The notes below the pieces were generated by a model. The model ran no database searches and was not told the DNA's origin. It saw only the letters and a list, made by a program, of their open reading frames with translations. From assembly GCA_913052585.1 (NCBI GenBank), contig CAJXEB010000002.1, forward strand, positions 1 to 64,000: DNA of 64,000 nt. The letters run 5' to 3'. The position numbers were made by a program, and so were the translations under genes. Source of the DNA: an uncultured Flavobacteriaceae bacterium (GTDB lineage: Bacteria > Bacteroidota > Bacteroidia > Flavobacteriales > Flavobacteriaceae). Position 1 is the first letter of the stretch; every line of letters begins with the position of its first letter. Positions 1 through 10,478 of this stretch are shown one piece after another.

Positions 1-2
1 TT

Positions 3-356
3 AGAGCCCGAAAAAGAACTAAAGAGGATGGAACATTAGTTTATGAAATTTGGGGACCATTATTTTTTGGGTCATCACAATCTTTTAATACAAAATTTGA
101 TTTTAAAAACGATCCTGAATTTATTGAAATCGATTTTATAGAATCGAAAGTAGGTGATCATTCTGGGATAGAGTCCCTACAAAATGTGACAAATAAATAC
201 TTAGCGCTAGGAAAGAATGTTAAGCTTACACATTTAAGTCCCGAATGTAAAATGATATTATTAAAAGCAAATCCTAAGTTTGATGAAATCATTGAGTCAT
301 CTATTGAGGATCCACGTTATCATGTTGTAACCGATTTATTGGATAGTGACGTCTAG
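3..356 (+). CDS. SulP family sulfate permease, C-terminal STAS-domain part (5' truncated by window)
   Basis: Open frame from the window edge: RARKRTKEDGTLVYEIWGPLFFGSSQSFNTKFD...DPEFIEIDFIESKVGDHSGIESLQNVTNKY, STAS-like; stop TAG at 354-356. Confidence 0.7.
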   Translation, partial: RARKRTKEDGTLVYEIWGPLFFGSSQSFNTKFDFKNDPEFIEIDFIESKVGDHSGIESLQNVTNKYLALGKNVKLTHLSPECKMILLKANPKFDEIIESSIEDPRYHVVTDLLDSDV

Positions 357-384
357 AAAGGTATCTTTAAGGTCAATTTAATAA

Positions 385-1149
385 ATGACTGAAATAGTAT
401 CTAACATAGATTTTTTATTAATCCTAGTTTTATTTATAGCTGGAGTAATAACCTTTTCAATATCCACTATTAGTGGCGGTGGTGGTGCATTAATGCTGAT
501 TCCATTATTAAATTTTATTGTTGGAACTACTAAAACTGCGCCTATAATAAATCTTGGAGCATTTATAAGCAGGCCTTCAAGAATCATACTATTTTGGAAA
601 AATATAGTTTGGAAAATATTTTGGTATTATGTCCCTTCCGCTATATTAGGAGCTTTTTTAGCTGCTTGGTTTTTTTCTGAAATAAAAATTAATTGGCTTC
701 AAATAATCGTATCCTTATTTTTAATAAGCACCTTCTTTCAATATCGATTTGGAAAAAAAGAACAATCTTTTAAAGTACAGCTTTGGTATTTTATTCCTTT
801 AGGTTTTTTAGTATCCATTATAGGCACTTTCACTGGAGGCATGGGACCAATTCTCAATCCCTTTTATTTAAATTCTGGAATCACAAAAGAAGCATTAGTG
901 GGCACAAAGGCTGCTAATTCCTTCTTTCTTGGTATTGCACAAGTTAGTAGTTATACTTTTTTTGGATTGCTCACCACCGAACTTTGGATATATGGAATTT
1001 CCTTAGGAATTGGAGCTACTTTCGGAAACCTAATAGGAAAACGATTATTAGCGAAAATGAGTAGTTTATTATTCAGGAAACTAGTTATTATCATTATGGT
1101 GATCAGTGGGGTTTTATTACTTATTAAATCAATTTCTAGCTTAAATTAA
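385..1149 (+). CDS. Sulfite exporter TauE/SafE family membrane protein
   Basis: 254 aa multi-TM protein with a TauE-like Gly-rich N-terminal segment (SISTISGGGGALMLIP). Confidence 0.8.
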   Translation: MTEIVSNIDFLLILVLFIAGVITFSISTISGGGGALMLIPLLNFIVGTTKTAPIINLGAFISRPSRIILFWKNIVWKIFWYYVPSAILGAFLAAWFFSEIKINWLQIIVSLFLISTFFQYRFGKKEQSFKVQLWYFIPLGFLVSIIGTFTGGMGPILNPFYLNSGITKEALVGTKAANSFFLGIAQVSSYTFFGLLTTELWIYGISLGIGATFGNLIGKRLLAKMSSLLFRKLVIIIMVISGVLLLIKSISSLN

Positions 1150-1235
1150 CATTTCATTTGTTAAAGTTCCTAAAGTATCAATTATTTATAGATTCATTTT
1201 TTATCTTTAGAAGCTTTTAAAAAACCAACCAAATA

Positions 1236-4200
1236 ATGAATAAAATAGTATCTATGGTATTGTTTCTTATAACAATATCACTTTCCGCCCAAGATTTTTC
1301 AGTAGATATTTTAAAAGATATGAAGCCTCGTAACATTGGTCCTGGCGGAATGTCTGGTCGCGTTACTGCAATCGATGTAGTAACAACAAATCCTGAGGTT
1401 ATGTACGTAGGAACAGCTTCAGGTGGTTTATGGAAATCTGAAAGTGGAGGTGTTAAATGGAAACCAGTATTTGAAAAAGAAGCAACAGCATCAATTGGAG
1501 CTGTTGCTATTCAGCAATCCAATCCTTCAGTAATCTGGGTAGGAACAGGAGAAGGAAACCCAAGAAATAGCCTTAATGGAGGGTATGGGGTTTATCGTTC
1601 TCTTGATGGAGGAAAAAACTGGGATTTAATGGGGCTTGAAAAAACCAGGCATATCCACCGCATCATTATTGATCCAACCAATCCAAATATCATATATGTT
1701 GGAGCTATAGGTTCTCCTTGGGGAGAACACGAAGAGCGAGGTGTATATAAAACTATAGATGGAGGTAAAACTTGGGCTAAAATATTATATGCAAATATTA
1801 AGACTGGTGTTGGTGATATGGTAATGGATCCTACCAATCCAAATAAATTAATAGTTGCACTTTGGGAACATAAAAGAGATCCTTGGTTTTTTAATTCCGG
1901 TGGTGAAGGATCTGGAATTTTCATAACCCATAATGGAGGTGAAACTTGGGAAGAACGTACCGATAAAGATGGTTTACCAAAAGGAAATTTAGGCAGAATT
2001 GGTTTAGCTATTGCAAATAACAAACCTAATATTGTCTATGCTTTAATTGAAGCCAAAAAAAACGCATTATATAAAAGTACTGATGGTGGTTTTACTTTCA
2101 AAAAAATAAATGATAAAGATGATATTGGTAATAGACCTTTTTATTATAGTGATATTTTTGTTGATCCTCAAAATGAAAACAGGGTCTATTCTGTCTTTAC
2201 CTATATAAATGTTTCAGAAGATGGTGGAAAAAACTTTAATCAATTAATGCCAGCATATGGTGTAGATAATGGAGTACATCCAGATCATCATGCTTGGTGG
2301 ATACATCCTACCAATGGAAATTTTATGATTGATGGAAATGATGGTGGAATGAATATTACACATGATGGAGGAAAAACTTGGCGATTTATTGGAAATTTAC
2401 CCGTAGCTCAATTTTATCATATTGCAGTTGATAATGAGTATCCATATAATGTTTATGGAGGAATGCAAGATAACGGAAGCTGGAGAGGCCCAGCTTATGT
2501 TTGGCGTTCACAAGGTATTAGAAATGATTATTGGCAAGAAATTTCTTTTGGTGATGGTTTTGATGTAGTACCAGATCGTGATGATAGTCGTTATGGATGG
2601 AGTATGAGCCAGCAAGGATATGTAAGTCGTTACGATTGGCAAACAGGAAATAATTATGGGGTTCGCCCAACTCATCCTAATCCAGATGTAAAGCTTCGTT
2701 TTAATTGGAATTCTGCCATTAATATAGATCCATTCAATAATAGCACCATTTATTTTGGCAGTCAGTTTGTACACAAATCAACCGATAAAGGACTTACTTG
2801 GGAACTGATTTCAGAGGATTTAACAACCAATGATCCTGAAAAACAAAAACAAGATGAAAGTGGTGGAATATCTATGGATGCTACTGGTGCAGAAAATCAT
2901 ACCACGATACTTGTTATTGAGCCCTCTCCTATTGAACAGCATATGCTTTGGGTTGGTACCGATGACGGAAAAATACATTATACACAAAATAGTGGTCAAT
3001 CCTGGACCGAAGTAACTAAAAACATTCCTAGTTTACCTACCGGGAGTTGGATTGTACAAATTAAAGCTTCTAATAAAAATAAAGGAGAAGCATTATTAGT
3101 TGCAAATGATTATCGAAGATTTAATTACACTCCTTACGTTTACAGAACTACCAACTATGGGAAATCTTGGCAACGTATTGTAGACAAAGAAGATGTATTA
3201 AGTTATGCACTTTGTATTATTGAAGATCCTATTGAGAAAAATTTATTGTTTCTTGGTACAGATGATGGATTATATGTGTCTATTGATGCTGGAAACAAAT
3301 GGGAAAAATGGAATGATAGTTTCCCAACAGTTCCCGTAAAAGATTTAGTAATTCAAGAACGTGAAGACGATTTAGTAATTGGAACTTTTGGTCGTGCTGC
3401 TTGGGTTTTAGATGACATTAATCCTTTAAGAACAATTGCTAAAGATAAAAACATATTAAGTTCTGAAGTATTACTGTTTGAGGCTCCAACTGCTTATCAT
3501 GCTGCTTATCAACAACCAACCGGTAGTCGTTTTGGAGCAGATGCCATATTTAATGGTGAGAATAAAGAATATGGAGCACGAATTATGTATTATTTTAAGA
3601 AAGATGAATCTTTAGAAGAAAAAGATCTTGAGGATGAATCAGAAAAAGACAAAGATGATGAGGATAGTGAATCAGAAAAAGATACAGAAGGAAAACACAA
3701 AGATTCTATTTATTTAAAAATTTACGATGGTGAACGTTTAATAAGAAGCTTAAAGAAAAAAACACCAGACAGTAGTGGTATATATAGTTGGAAATGGTAT
3801 ATGAACGAAGCTGGAGGTGATCGTCCATCAAGAAAAATTAAAAAACGTAAAAATGAGCCAAGTGGTGCTTCCGTAAAACCAGGTACTTATAATCTTGAAA
3901 TAAATCATTTAGATCATAATTCATCAAATACTATTGAAGTTGAAAGTGATCCTAGATTAACTCTTTCTGAAAAAGCCATTAATGAAACGTATCAAGCTGA
4001 TAAAGAGATTGGAAAATTAACTCAAACTGCTGCAGATGCTGTTAAACAATTAGTTGAAAGTAAAGAAGTTGCCGATTCTTTTAAAAATGAATTATCCGAA
4101 GATGATAAAGAAAAGTATAAGGATCTAATTAAATTAAGTAAAGAAGTTAGTAAAAAAACTGACTCATTAATTGGCTTATTTATAGGTAAAGAAGACAAAC

Positions 4201-4460
4201 GTCAAGGTATTACTAGTAGTCCAGATGTTTCTATAATGCAAAGAATTGGTACTGCAAATTGGTATTCAACAAGCAGACCAAACGGATTAACAAAAACAGA
4301 ATATACCTTAATAAATCAAGCAAAAAATAGATTAGAAGAAGTTTTAGTAGAAACTAATTTATTTTTCAAAACAGATTGGGAAAATTATAAAATGGAAATG
4401 AACCAATTAAATCTATCACCCTTTAAAAAGACTCAATACTATTTCGTAAAAGAAAATTAA
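1236..4460 (+). CDS. Secreted VPS10/sortilin-like BNR-repeat (WD40/YVTN-type) protein
   Basis: 1074 aa with signal peptide and repeated S/T-x-D-G-G-x-T/N-W (BNR/Asp-box) motifs. Confidence 0.85.
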   Translation: MNKIVSMVLFLITISLSAQDFSVDILKDMKPRNIGPGGMSGRVTAIDVVTTNPEVMYVGTASGGLWKSESGGVKWKPVFEKEATASIGAVAIQQSNPSVIWVGTGEGNPRNSLNGGYGVYRSLDGGKNWDLMGLEKTRHIHRIIIDPTNPNIIYVGAIGSPWGEHEERGVYKTIDGGKTWAKILYANIKTGVGDMVMDPTNPNKLIVALWEHKRDPWFFNSGGEGSGIFITHNGGETWEERTDKDGLPKGNLGRIGLAIANNKPNIVYALIEAKKNALYKSTDGGFTFKKINDKDDIGNRPFYYSDIFVDPQNENRVYSVFTYINVSEDGGKNFNQLMPAYGVDNGVHPDHHAWWIHPTNGNFMIDGNDGGMNITHDGGKTWRFIGNLPVAQFYHIAVDNEYPYNVYGGMQDNGSWRGPAYVWRSQGIRNDYWQEISFGDGFDVVPDRDDSRYGWSMSQQGYVSRYDWQTGNNYGVRPTHPNPDVKLRFNWNSAINIDPFNNSTIYFGSQFVHKSTDKGLTWELISEDLTTNDPEKQKQDESGGISMDATGAENHTTILVIEPSPIEQHMLWVGTDDGKIHYTQNSGQSWTEVTKNIPSLPTGSWIVQIKASNKNKGEALLVANDYRRFNYTPYVYRTTNYGKSWQRIVDKEDVLSYALCIIEDPIEKNLLFLGTDDGLYVSIDAGNKWEKWNDSFPTVPVKDLVIQEREDDLVIGTFGRAAWVLDDINPLRTIAKDKNILSSEVLLFEAPTAYHAAYQQPTGSRFGADAIFNGENKEYGARIMYYFKKDESLEEKDLEDESEKDKDDEDSESEKDTEGKHKDSIYLKIYDGERLIRSLKKKTPDSSGIYSWKWYMNEAGGDRPSRKIKKRKNEPSGASVKPGTYNLEINHLDHNSSNTIEVESDPRLTLSEKAINETYQADKEIGKLTQTAADAVKQLVESKEVADSFKNELSEDDKEKYKDLIKLSKEVSKKTDSLIGLFIGKEDKRQGITSSPDVSIMQRIGTANWYSTSRPNGLTKTEYTLINQAKNRLEEVLVETNLFFKTDWENYKMEMNQLNLSPFKKTQYYFVKEN

Positions 4461-4490
4461 TTACCTTTAAGCCAAAATAAAAATATAATT

Positions 4491-5075
4491 ATGAAAAAAA
4501 TAATATTACCATTATTAGCATTAATCTCAATAACATTTATTTCTTGCAAAGAAGAAAATAAAAATCCACAAATAGCGGTTGAAAAAATAGAAGAAGTAAG
4601 GTCTTCTATCGTTTCTTCTGAAAGAATACAAATTAAAGTGCAATTAGAATCAAAAAGTGGAAGTGAAGCTGTTGGGGAACTATTTTTAACAGAAGTGAAA
4701 GGAGTGGTTAGTTTAACAGCTAAAATTAAAGGGTTAACACCAGGTTTACACGCCATACACATTCATGAAAAAGCAGATTGTTCGTCTATAGATGGAAAGT
4801 CTTCTGGAGGCCACTGGAACCCAACATTTAAAAGCCATGGTAAATGGGGAGATGAAGGCGGATACCACAAAGGAGATATTGGTAATTTTGATGTTAGTGA
4901 AAATGGTTATGGAAAAATAGAAATGGAAACTAATGAATGGTGTATTGGCTGTGAAGATGACACCAAAAACATTGTAGGTAAAGCAATTATTGTACATATG
5001 GGAACTGATGATTTCACTTCTCAACCTTCAGGTGCTGCAGGAGCAAGAGTTATTTGTGGTGGGATTATACGTTAA
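4491..5075 (+). CDS. sodC: Cu/Zn superoxide dismutase family lipoprotein
   Basis: Lipobox (FISCKEE), GLHAIHIHEKADC, GGHWNPTFKSHG, GAAGARVICGGIIR SodC signatures. Confidence 0.85.
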   Translation: MKKIILPLLALISITFISCKEENKNPQIAVEKIEEVRSSIVSSERIQIKVQLESKSGSEAVGELFLTEVKGVVSLTAKIKGLTPGLHAIHIHEKADCSSIDGKSSGGHWNPTFKSHGKWGDEGGYHKGDIGNFDVSENGYGKIEMETNEWCIGCEDDTKNIVGKAIIVHMGTDDFTSQPSGAAGARVICGGIIR

Positions 5076-5083
5076 AAAATAAA

Positions 5084-5118
5084 TAAAAAAACCGCACTAA
5101 ATTTAGTGCGGTTTTTTT
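5084..5118. terminator. Bidirectional intrinsic terminator between convergent genes
   Basis: Perfect 20-bp palindrome CCGCACTAAATTTAGTGCGG (5092-5111) flanked by A and T tracts. Confidence 0.85.
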
Positions 5119-5181
5119 ATTTCCAAATTTGAATACAAAACAGTTATATCCTGAATCTTATAATATTTTTTTTAAAAATTA

Positions 5182-5907
5182 TTATTCAATAAGTAAAGGG
5201 GTTTCTAAATAAGGAAACGACAATGTAAAGTCTCTATCACCAGGACCAACAGCATCTGTTGTTAGTTGTGGTGTGTCATTATTACCATCAAAACGAATAC
5301 CATCACCTCCACCGAACATTAGAGTAAGAGTTTGATCCATTACATCGTCAGATAAATACCTTCCTGTAAATACTAAATTGTTATTTGTATCATAATAGGT
5401 TGTTGGCCCATTAGGTGCTACTTGCAAGGCGTCAAAATTAGACATTATAGTCGTAAATGTCGCGGCATCCCAATTAAGTATATTGGTTTCGTAGTTTAAT
5501 TCATCTATTGGAATATCTAAAGATGTAGCATAAACATTATGATAGCTTTCTAATACTTCTTGAAAATCTTCTTGGAATATAGTTCGATTAGATACAATCG
5601 AATTATTAAAATTATTTTTTGAAAGGTCAGTAATTCCAAATATGATATTTACACCTGGTCTACCTGCAATGTCTTCTTGGATAAAATTTCCATCAAAATT
5701 TAATCCTCCATCTACACAAGGTGTACATGTAGATCCTCCACAATCAATTCCCGTTTCATCCCCATTTTGCATTCCATCATCACAAGATATTTGATCAATT
5801 ACATTACCATTATCATCATCATCTTTACATTGAACAAATATTAATGCAGTAAACATTAAAATAACGAATACGCTTAATTTATAAGATTTCATATTATAAC
5901 TTTTCAT
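5182..5907 (-). CDS. DUF4331-like C-terminal-half lipoprotein
   Basis: Lipobox FVQCKDDDD, CDDGMQNGDETGIDCGGSTCTPC linker, GRPGVNIIFG...DRDFTLSFPYLETPL. Confidence 0.6.
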   Translation of the reverse strand: MKSYNMKSYKLSVFVILMFTALIFVQCKDDDDNGNVIDQISCDDGMQNGDETGIDCGGSTCTPCVDGGLNFDGNFIQEDIAGRPGVNIIFGITDLSKNNFNNSIVSNRTIFQEDFQEVLESYHNVYATSLDIPIDELNYETNILNWDAATFTTIMSNFDALQVAPNGPTTYYDTNNNLVFTGRYLSDDVMDQTLTLMFGGGDGIRFDGNNDTPQLTTDAVGPGDRDFTLSFPYLETPLLIE

Positions 5908-5910
5908 TTC

Positions 5911-6624
5911 TTATTCTTTTCTTTTTGTAGAAACCCATACATTATATGCAGGAGGTAATCCATTAATATTTCCTTGAGATTCTAAAATGTGTGTTGGAGC
6001 ATTTCCTAATAATGAGTTTGGTACCTCAACAACTATTGCCAATGTGTTTAATTCTAAAAAAAAATCACTCGATTCTTCTGGAGGGTAGAAACCTTGTGGA
6101 GCAACATCTCCATTCGCTACATCAATAAATCGATTAACATCAAAATAAGAAGGATCTCTTCTAGGTCCAGCGAAAAAACTCATACCATCTTCGTTGGTAA
6201 TAAAAGTTTCTTCAATTGTAGAAATCTGCACTATATGACTAGCTTCTGATGTTAAAATATCGCTTTCTAGTCCAGTTTGATTTGGTATTGCAGGTCCAAA
6301 AAAGTAAATACTATCGCCTCTTTTTATAGCTTGTATCACTAAATTTTCTTCAAAATCTCCGGTATTATCTATATTAAACTCTATTAATACATCTTCGTCA
6401 AAACTAGCATTTTCAGTTACATCACCGGGAGCTAATATTCCTTGAACAGTAACTACAAAAACAGTATTGTCTGGATTATCACCTTCAAAAGCATAAAAAT
6501 CAGCTATATCCGAACTCGTACCTGCTACATTTGTTGCGTCGATATGATCCAAGGACATAAAAATAAATGATAGTAGTAGTAAACTAAATGCACCAATTAC
6601 TGTAAATAATTTTGTTTTTTTCAT
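5911..6624 (-). CDS. DUF4331 family protein (N-terminal-half type)
   Basis: SLDHIDATNVAGTSSDIADFYAFEGDNPDNTVFVVTVQGILAPG resembles the DUF4331 N-terminus. Confidence 0.65.
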   Translation of the reverse strand: MKKTKLFTVIGAFSLLLLSFIFMSLDHIDATNVAGTSSDIADFYAFEGDNPDNTVFVVTVQGILAPGDVTENASFDEDVLIEFNIDNTGDFEENLVIQAIKRGDSIYFFGPAIPNQTGLESDILTSEASHIVQISTIEETFITNEDGMSFFAGPRRDPSYFDVNRFIDVANGDVAPQGFYPPEESSDFFLELNTLAIVVEVPNSLLGNAPTHILESQGNINGLPPAYNVWVSTKRKE

Positions 6625-6731
6625 AGTTCCGTAATAATTATTTAAATTTACCCCAATAAAGTTTTCTAATTTCTATATACTTTTATTGAAATGCAAAAAA
6701 CTAAAAGTCAAAAATAATAAAATTCGTTTAT

Positions 6732-7943
6732 ATGAACCCCTCTGCATCAGGTTGGATTCCAAAATATTTGACCATTGTTGATAAACAACATATTACAGAA
6801 AATATAAACGATATCTTTTTTTATTATAAAAAGTTAAAAACAACTGGATTTTTATATGGAACTTCAACCGAAGCTCTAACAAATAAGCCTTTAAGTAAAC
6901 TTAAAATAACAAGGGATGAATATACTAAAATCAATCTTTTCCAAAGCTTACTTTTTATATTTTTTACAAATAAACCCAATGCAGAAATCAACGATGCAAT
7001 TACTAGTATTATTGCATTCTACAAAGAATTAGATAAAGGAAAAACTAGTTTTTTCTATAAGTTTTCTGTTTCAAAATCTCCTTCAGATAATTTAGAACAC
7101 ATTTTATCATCAAGATTGCAGGAAACTAACAGTCTTTTTAATAAAAATTCTAATAATATTTTCACCTATACACTACTATTTTTAGACATCCTCACGTATC
7201 GTACGTTTTTGAATTCTAAAAATGACTGTAAAAAATATATGCGGAAATTAGAAAGTGATTTAATTAATTATTCATTTTTAGCTTTAGAATCCAAAAAAGA
7301 GAAAAATAAAATTGATTTACAAATCCTTGATCAGTTAGAGTCTTCAACTACTTATCTTAACCTTCAAAACCAGCAAAATCAATTTTTAAACTTACAAGAT
7401 CTTAATCCTTCAAGTTATAATGAGTTAGAGAGAAACTATATTTTAGATATTTGCTTTCTTGCCATATGGAACGATAAATTTTTAGATGCTTCTGAACATT
7501 CTTTTTTATTAGAACTAGTAAAAAGCCTTAAATTACCCAAAGAACGGATAGACGAAAATATAAGTATAATTAAAGAATTTTCTGAAAAACATTCCAAATT
7601 AATTAAATTATTTGAGTCCAATAATCCGTTAAATCAAATTTACAAACAATCTTCGGCTACTGTAAAATTATTAATTATTCGAAATAAAAATAGGTTAATT
7701 GAAGAGTTAGCAGAAAGTGGAGAGCTAGTAATATTGTTGGGACAATCAACAGTTAGAGAACTTTCTACCGATGAAAAAGATAAGGTTAAAGAGCAGTTAT
7801 TGGACATTTGTAAATCGGTCCCTTCGCTTACCATTTTTTTAATTCCAGGTGGTAGTTTATTATTACCCCTTCTTGTAAAATATATTCCTAGTTTGTTGCC
7901 TTCTGCTTTTAATGATAATAAAATTGATGCCAAAAACAAATAA
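6732..7943 (+). CDS. LETM1-related biofilm-associated-type protein
   Basis: 403 aa; C-terminal KEQLLDICKSVPSLTIFLIPGGSLLLPLLVKYIPSLLPSAF is LETM1-like. Confidence 0.65.
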   Translation: MNPSASGWIPKYLTIVDKQHITENINDIFFYYKKLKTTGFLYGTSTEALTNKPLSKLKITRDEYTKINLFQSLLFIFFTNKPNAEINDAITSIIAFYKELDKGKTSFFYKFSVSKSPSDNLEHILSSRLQETNSLFNKNSNNIFTYTLLFLDILTYRTFLNSKNDCKKYMRKLESDLINYSFLALESKKEKNKIDLQILDQLESSTTYLNLQNQQNQFLNLQDLNPSSYNELERNYILDICFLAIWNDKFLDASEHSFLLELVKSLKLPKERIDENISIIKEFSEKHSKLIKLFESNNPLNQIYKQSSATVKLLIIRNKNRLIEELAESGELVILLGQSTVRELSTDEKDKVKEQLLDICKSVPSLTIFLIPGGSLLLPLLVKYIPSLLPSAFNDNKIDAKNK

Positions 7944-8000
7944 TCGACTATTTCGTTTTAAACAATCTTTTTTACATAAAATGTTTTAATTTTGTAAATA

Positions 8001-9230
8001 ATGGCTATTAAAAATAATTCCATATATAAAATGAAATTATTCAAACTATTTTCAGTATTTATTGTAACATTAACTTTAATTTCTTGCTCAAGTGATGGAA
8101 ATGGAAATGAAGGTTATAGTGATGTCTATAATTTACCTGTAATTCCTTATAATTATAGCAATCCAAATTTTCCTCATACTTTCACATCTTATGTGTATGG
8201 TTTTGATAATACTCCCTCAAACAACACTTTAACTGATAATATTGTAACTTTAGGTAGGGTTTTGTTTTATGACAAAAAAATGTCAATTAACAATACCGTA
8301 TCTTGTGCTAGTTGCCATAAACAAGAACTAGGTTTTTCGGATGATACACCCAAAAGTATAGGTTTTGATGGAGATCATACTTTCAGAAATTCTATGGGAT
8401 TTGCAAATGTTGGTTTTTATGGAGCTGAAAACTTCTTTTGGGATCATAGCGCTGCTACATTAGAAGAACAAGTACTAATACCCATTCAAGATGAAGTTGA
8501 AATGGGAATGACTTTACATGAATTAGTCGAAAAAATTGGAGCTTTAGAATACTATAGTCCATTATTTGAAAATGCCTTTGGAGATACACAAGTAACAAAT
8601 AATAGGATTTCTAAAGCATTATCACAATTTATAAGATCTATTTATTCGTACAATACTAAATACGATGAAGGGATCGAAATTACGAACGATATATTTGTAT
8701 ATTTTCCAAATTTTACCGCTGAAGAAAATTTAGGTAAAGATATTTTTAATGGCAAACTAACTCCTGAAGCAATTGGTACATGTATCACTTGTCACCTGCC
8801 AAATAACGTGCCTTTACATTTTGATCAGCCTATACCAGATAATGCAAATCAAGTAATATTTAGCGGAGCAGAAGAAGATAATGTTGGTTTGGATATCGAT
8901 ATAAATGTGGAAGATAATGGAGTTGGAGTCATTTTAGGTGTCACATCACTTTATGGCCATTTTAAAACACCTTCGCTAAGAAATATAGAGTTAACTGGAC
9001 CTTATATGCATGATGGTAGATTAGCTACTTTAGAAAAAGTTGTAGAACACTACAGTACTGGTGTTTTAGCGCATCCTTATCTTTCTGCACATATGAAAAA
9101 TGGTAATGGAGATCCTAGACATCTCGACTTAACTCCCGAAGAATCTGCAGCTCTTGTTGCATTTTTAAAGACACTAACTGATTATGATTTGATTAGTGAT
9201 GAGAAATTTTCAGATCCATTTATAGATTAA
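8001..9230 (+). CDS. Di-heme cytochrome c peroxidase family lipoprotein
   Basis: Two CXXCH haem sites (CASCH, CITCH), lipobox LISCSS, TPSLRNIELTGPYMHDGRLATLEKVVEHYS. An internal ATG gives MKLFKLFSVF, a better signal-peptide start. Confidence 0.9.
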   Translation: MAIKNNSIYKMKLFKLFSVFIVTLTLISCSSDGNGNEGYSDVYNLPVIPYNYSNPNFPHTFTSYVYGFDNTPSNNTLTDNIVTLGRVLFYDKKMSINNTVSCASCHKQELGFSDDTPKSIGFDGDHTFRNSMGFANVGFYGAENFFWDHSAATLEEQVLIPIQDEVEMGMTLHELVEKIGALEYYSPLFENAFGDTQVTNNRISKALSQFIRSIYSYNTKYDEGIEITNDIFVYFPNFTAEENLGKDIFNGKLTPEAIGTCITCHLPNNVPLHFDQPIPDNANQVIFSGAEEDNVGLDIDINVEDNGVGVILGVTSLYGHFKTPSLRNIELTGPYMHDGRLATLEKVVEHYSTGVLAHPYLSAHMKNGNGDPRHLDLTPEESAALVAFLKTLTDYDLISDEKFSDPFID

Positions 9231-9353
9231 GATTACATTTTTAATTTACCTCTTTTTGAAGAAAGCTCTGGTTTTATTATAATTAAAAAAACACGAAAAG
9301 AATATCCAGAACCAAAAGATGAATCGAAGGATCTAATCATTATTCCCAAAAAA

Positions 9354-10109
9354 CTATCCTAACCACAATTTAAAATCTTTTACACGTTCTCGAGCAACAA
9401 TTACTTCTTGACCCAAATTACCATTTAGCTTTAACTCTAACCGAGAATTACTATACGATATAATGTCCTTGATAGCATTTATGTTTATGTAAAACTTTCT
9501 ATTAATCCTAAAAAATACTTTAGGTGATAATTCATTTTCTAATTGTTCCAAAGTAATATCTAATAAGTAATCTCTGCCACCAATGGTATGGGCATAAGTC
9601 CCTTTGTTTTCAGAATAGAAACATTCAATTTCATCTACCGGAATCATTTTTAAATGTTGCCCAATTTTAGTGGTAAATCGTTTTTTGTATTCTCTCTCCA
9701 ATGGATTGGATAACAATTTCTTTATGTCTTCAAAATCGAATTGTACATTCTGCGAAGGCGTTTTTAAATCACGATATTTAGTGACCGCAATTTGCAGTTC
9801 TTCTTCATCAATTGGTTTTAATAAATAGTCGATACTATTTAATTTAAAAGCTTGTAATGCATATTCATCAAAGGCAGTAGTGAAAATAATAGCACTTTTA
9901 ATTTTTACCACATCAAAAATCTCGAAGGATAAACCATCACTTAATTGAATGTCTAAAAAAATTAGTTCTGGATGTTCATTATTTGCAAACCATGCTATTG
10001 ATTCTTCTACACTATGAAGCATTGTATTTGCAATTATACCTGCTTTTTCTAACATCCGTTGCAATCTTCTTGCAGATGGTTTTTCGTCTTCAATGATTAT
10101 TACATTCAT
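9354..10109 (-). CDS. LytTR-family response regulator
   Basis: Receiver domain (MNVIIIEDEKPSARRL...PELIFLDIQL...TAFDEYALQAFKLNSIDYLLKPID) plus C-terminal LytTR domain. Confidence 0.93.
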   Translation of the reverse strand: MNVIIIEDEKPSARRLQRMLEKAGIIANTMLHSVEESIAWFANNEHPELIFLDIQLSDGLSFEIFDVVKIKSAIIFTTAFDEYALQAFKLNSIDYLLKPIDEEELQIAVTKYRDLKTPSQNVQFDFEDIKKLLSNPLEREYKKRFTTKIGQHLKMIPVDEIECFYSENKGTYAHTIGGRDYLLDITLEQLENELSPKVFFRINRKFYININAIKDIISYSNSRLELKLNGNLGQEVIVARERVKDFKLWLG

Positions 10110-10133
10110 AACACTTAATCTATCTGTTGATTA

Positions 10134-10478
10134 CTAAAAATTTTGTCTTCTTTTTATATCCTCTTCTTCTTTTTCCATATACTCTTTAATCTTTTTATCT
10201 TCCCAATGCTTTAAAAATGGAAATTTATTTTTAAAAACAGTAATCCAATGGAAAAACAAACCAATACCCCAGAAAAAAGGAGTTGTAAACATTGGCCATT
10301 TTGGGATATTAATATCTGAAAAGCCACTTTGAAACACACCCAAATTCATAATAATTAAAACCAAATTAATGACAATATATACGGTAAGGTGCGTGTAAAA
10401 GTCTTTTTCTTCTTTAACTTTCTTTTTTGCTTGTTTGTATTTTCTCTCGTTAAAATTTTCCATAATTTTTAGCTCCAT
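10134..10478 (-). CDS. 2TM domain-containing protein
   Basis: KQAKKKVKEEKDFYTHLTVYIVINLVLI...FFWGIGLFFHWITVF...HWEDKKIKEYMEKEEE. Confidence 0.8.
   Translation of the reverse strand: MELKIMENFNERKYKQAKKKVKEEKDFYTHLTVYIVINLVLIIMNLGVFQSGFSDINIPKWPMFTTPFFWGIGLFFHWITVFKNKFPFLKHWEDKKIKEYMEKEEEDIKRRQNF

Noticed and set aside
1592-2023. 143-aa minus-strand ORF inside the BNR-repeat gene
   Set aside because: Antisense shadow ORF of the GG-rich Asp-box repeats.
2830-3015. 61-aa plus-strand ORF inside the 1236-4460 gene
   Set aside because: Alternative frame within a clear CDS.
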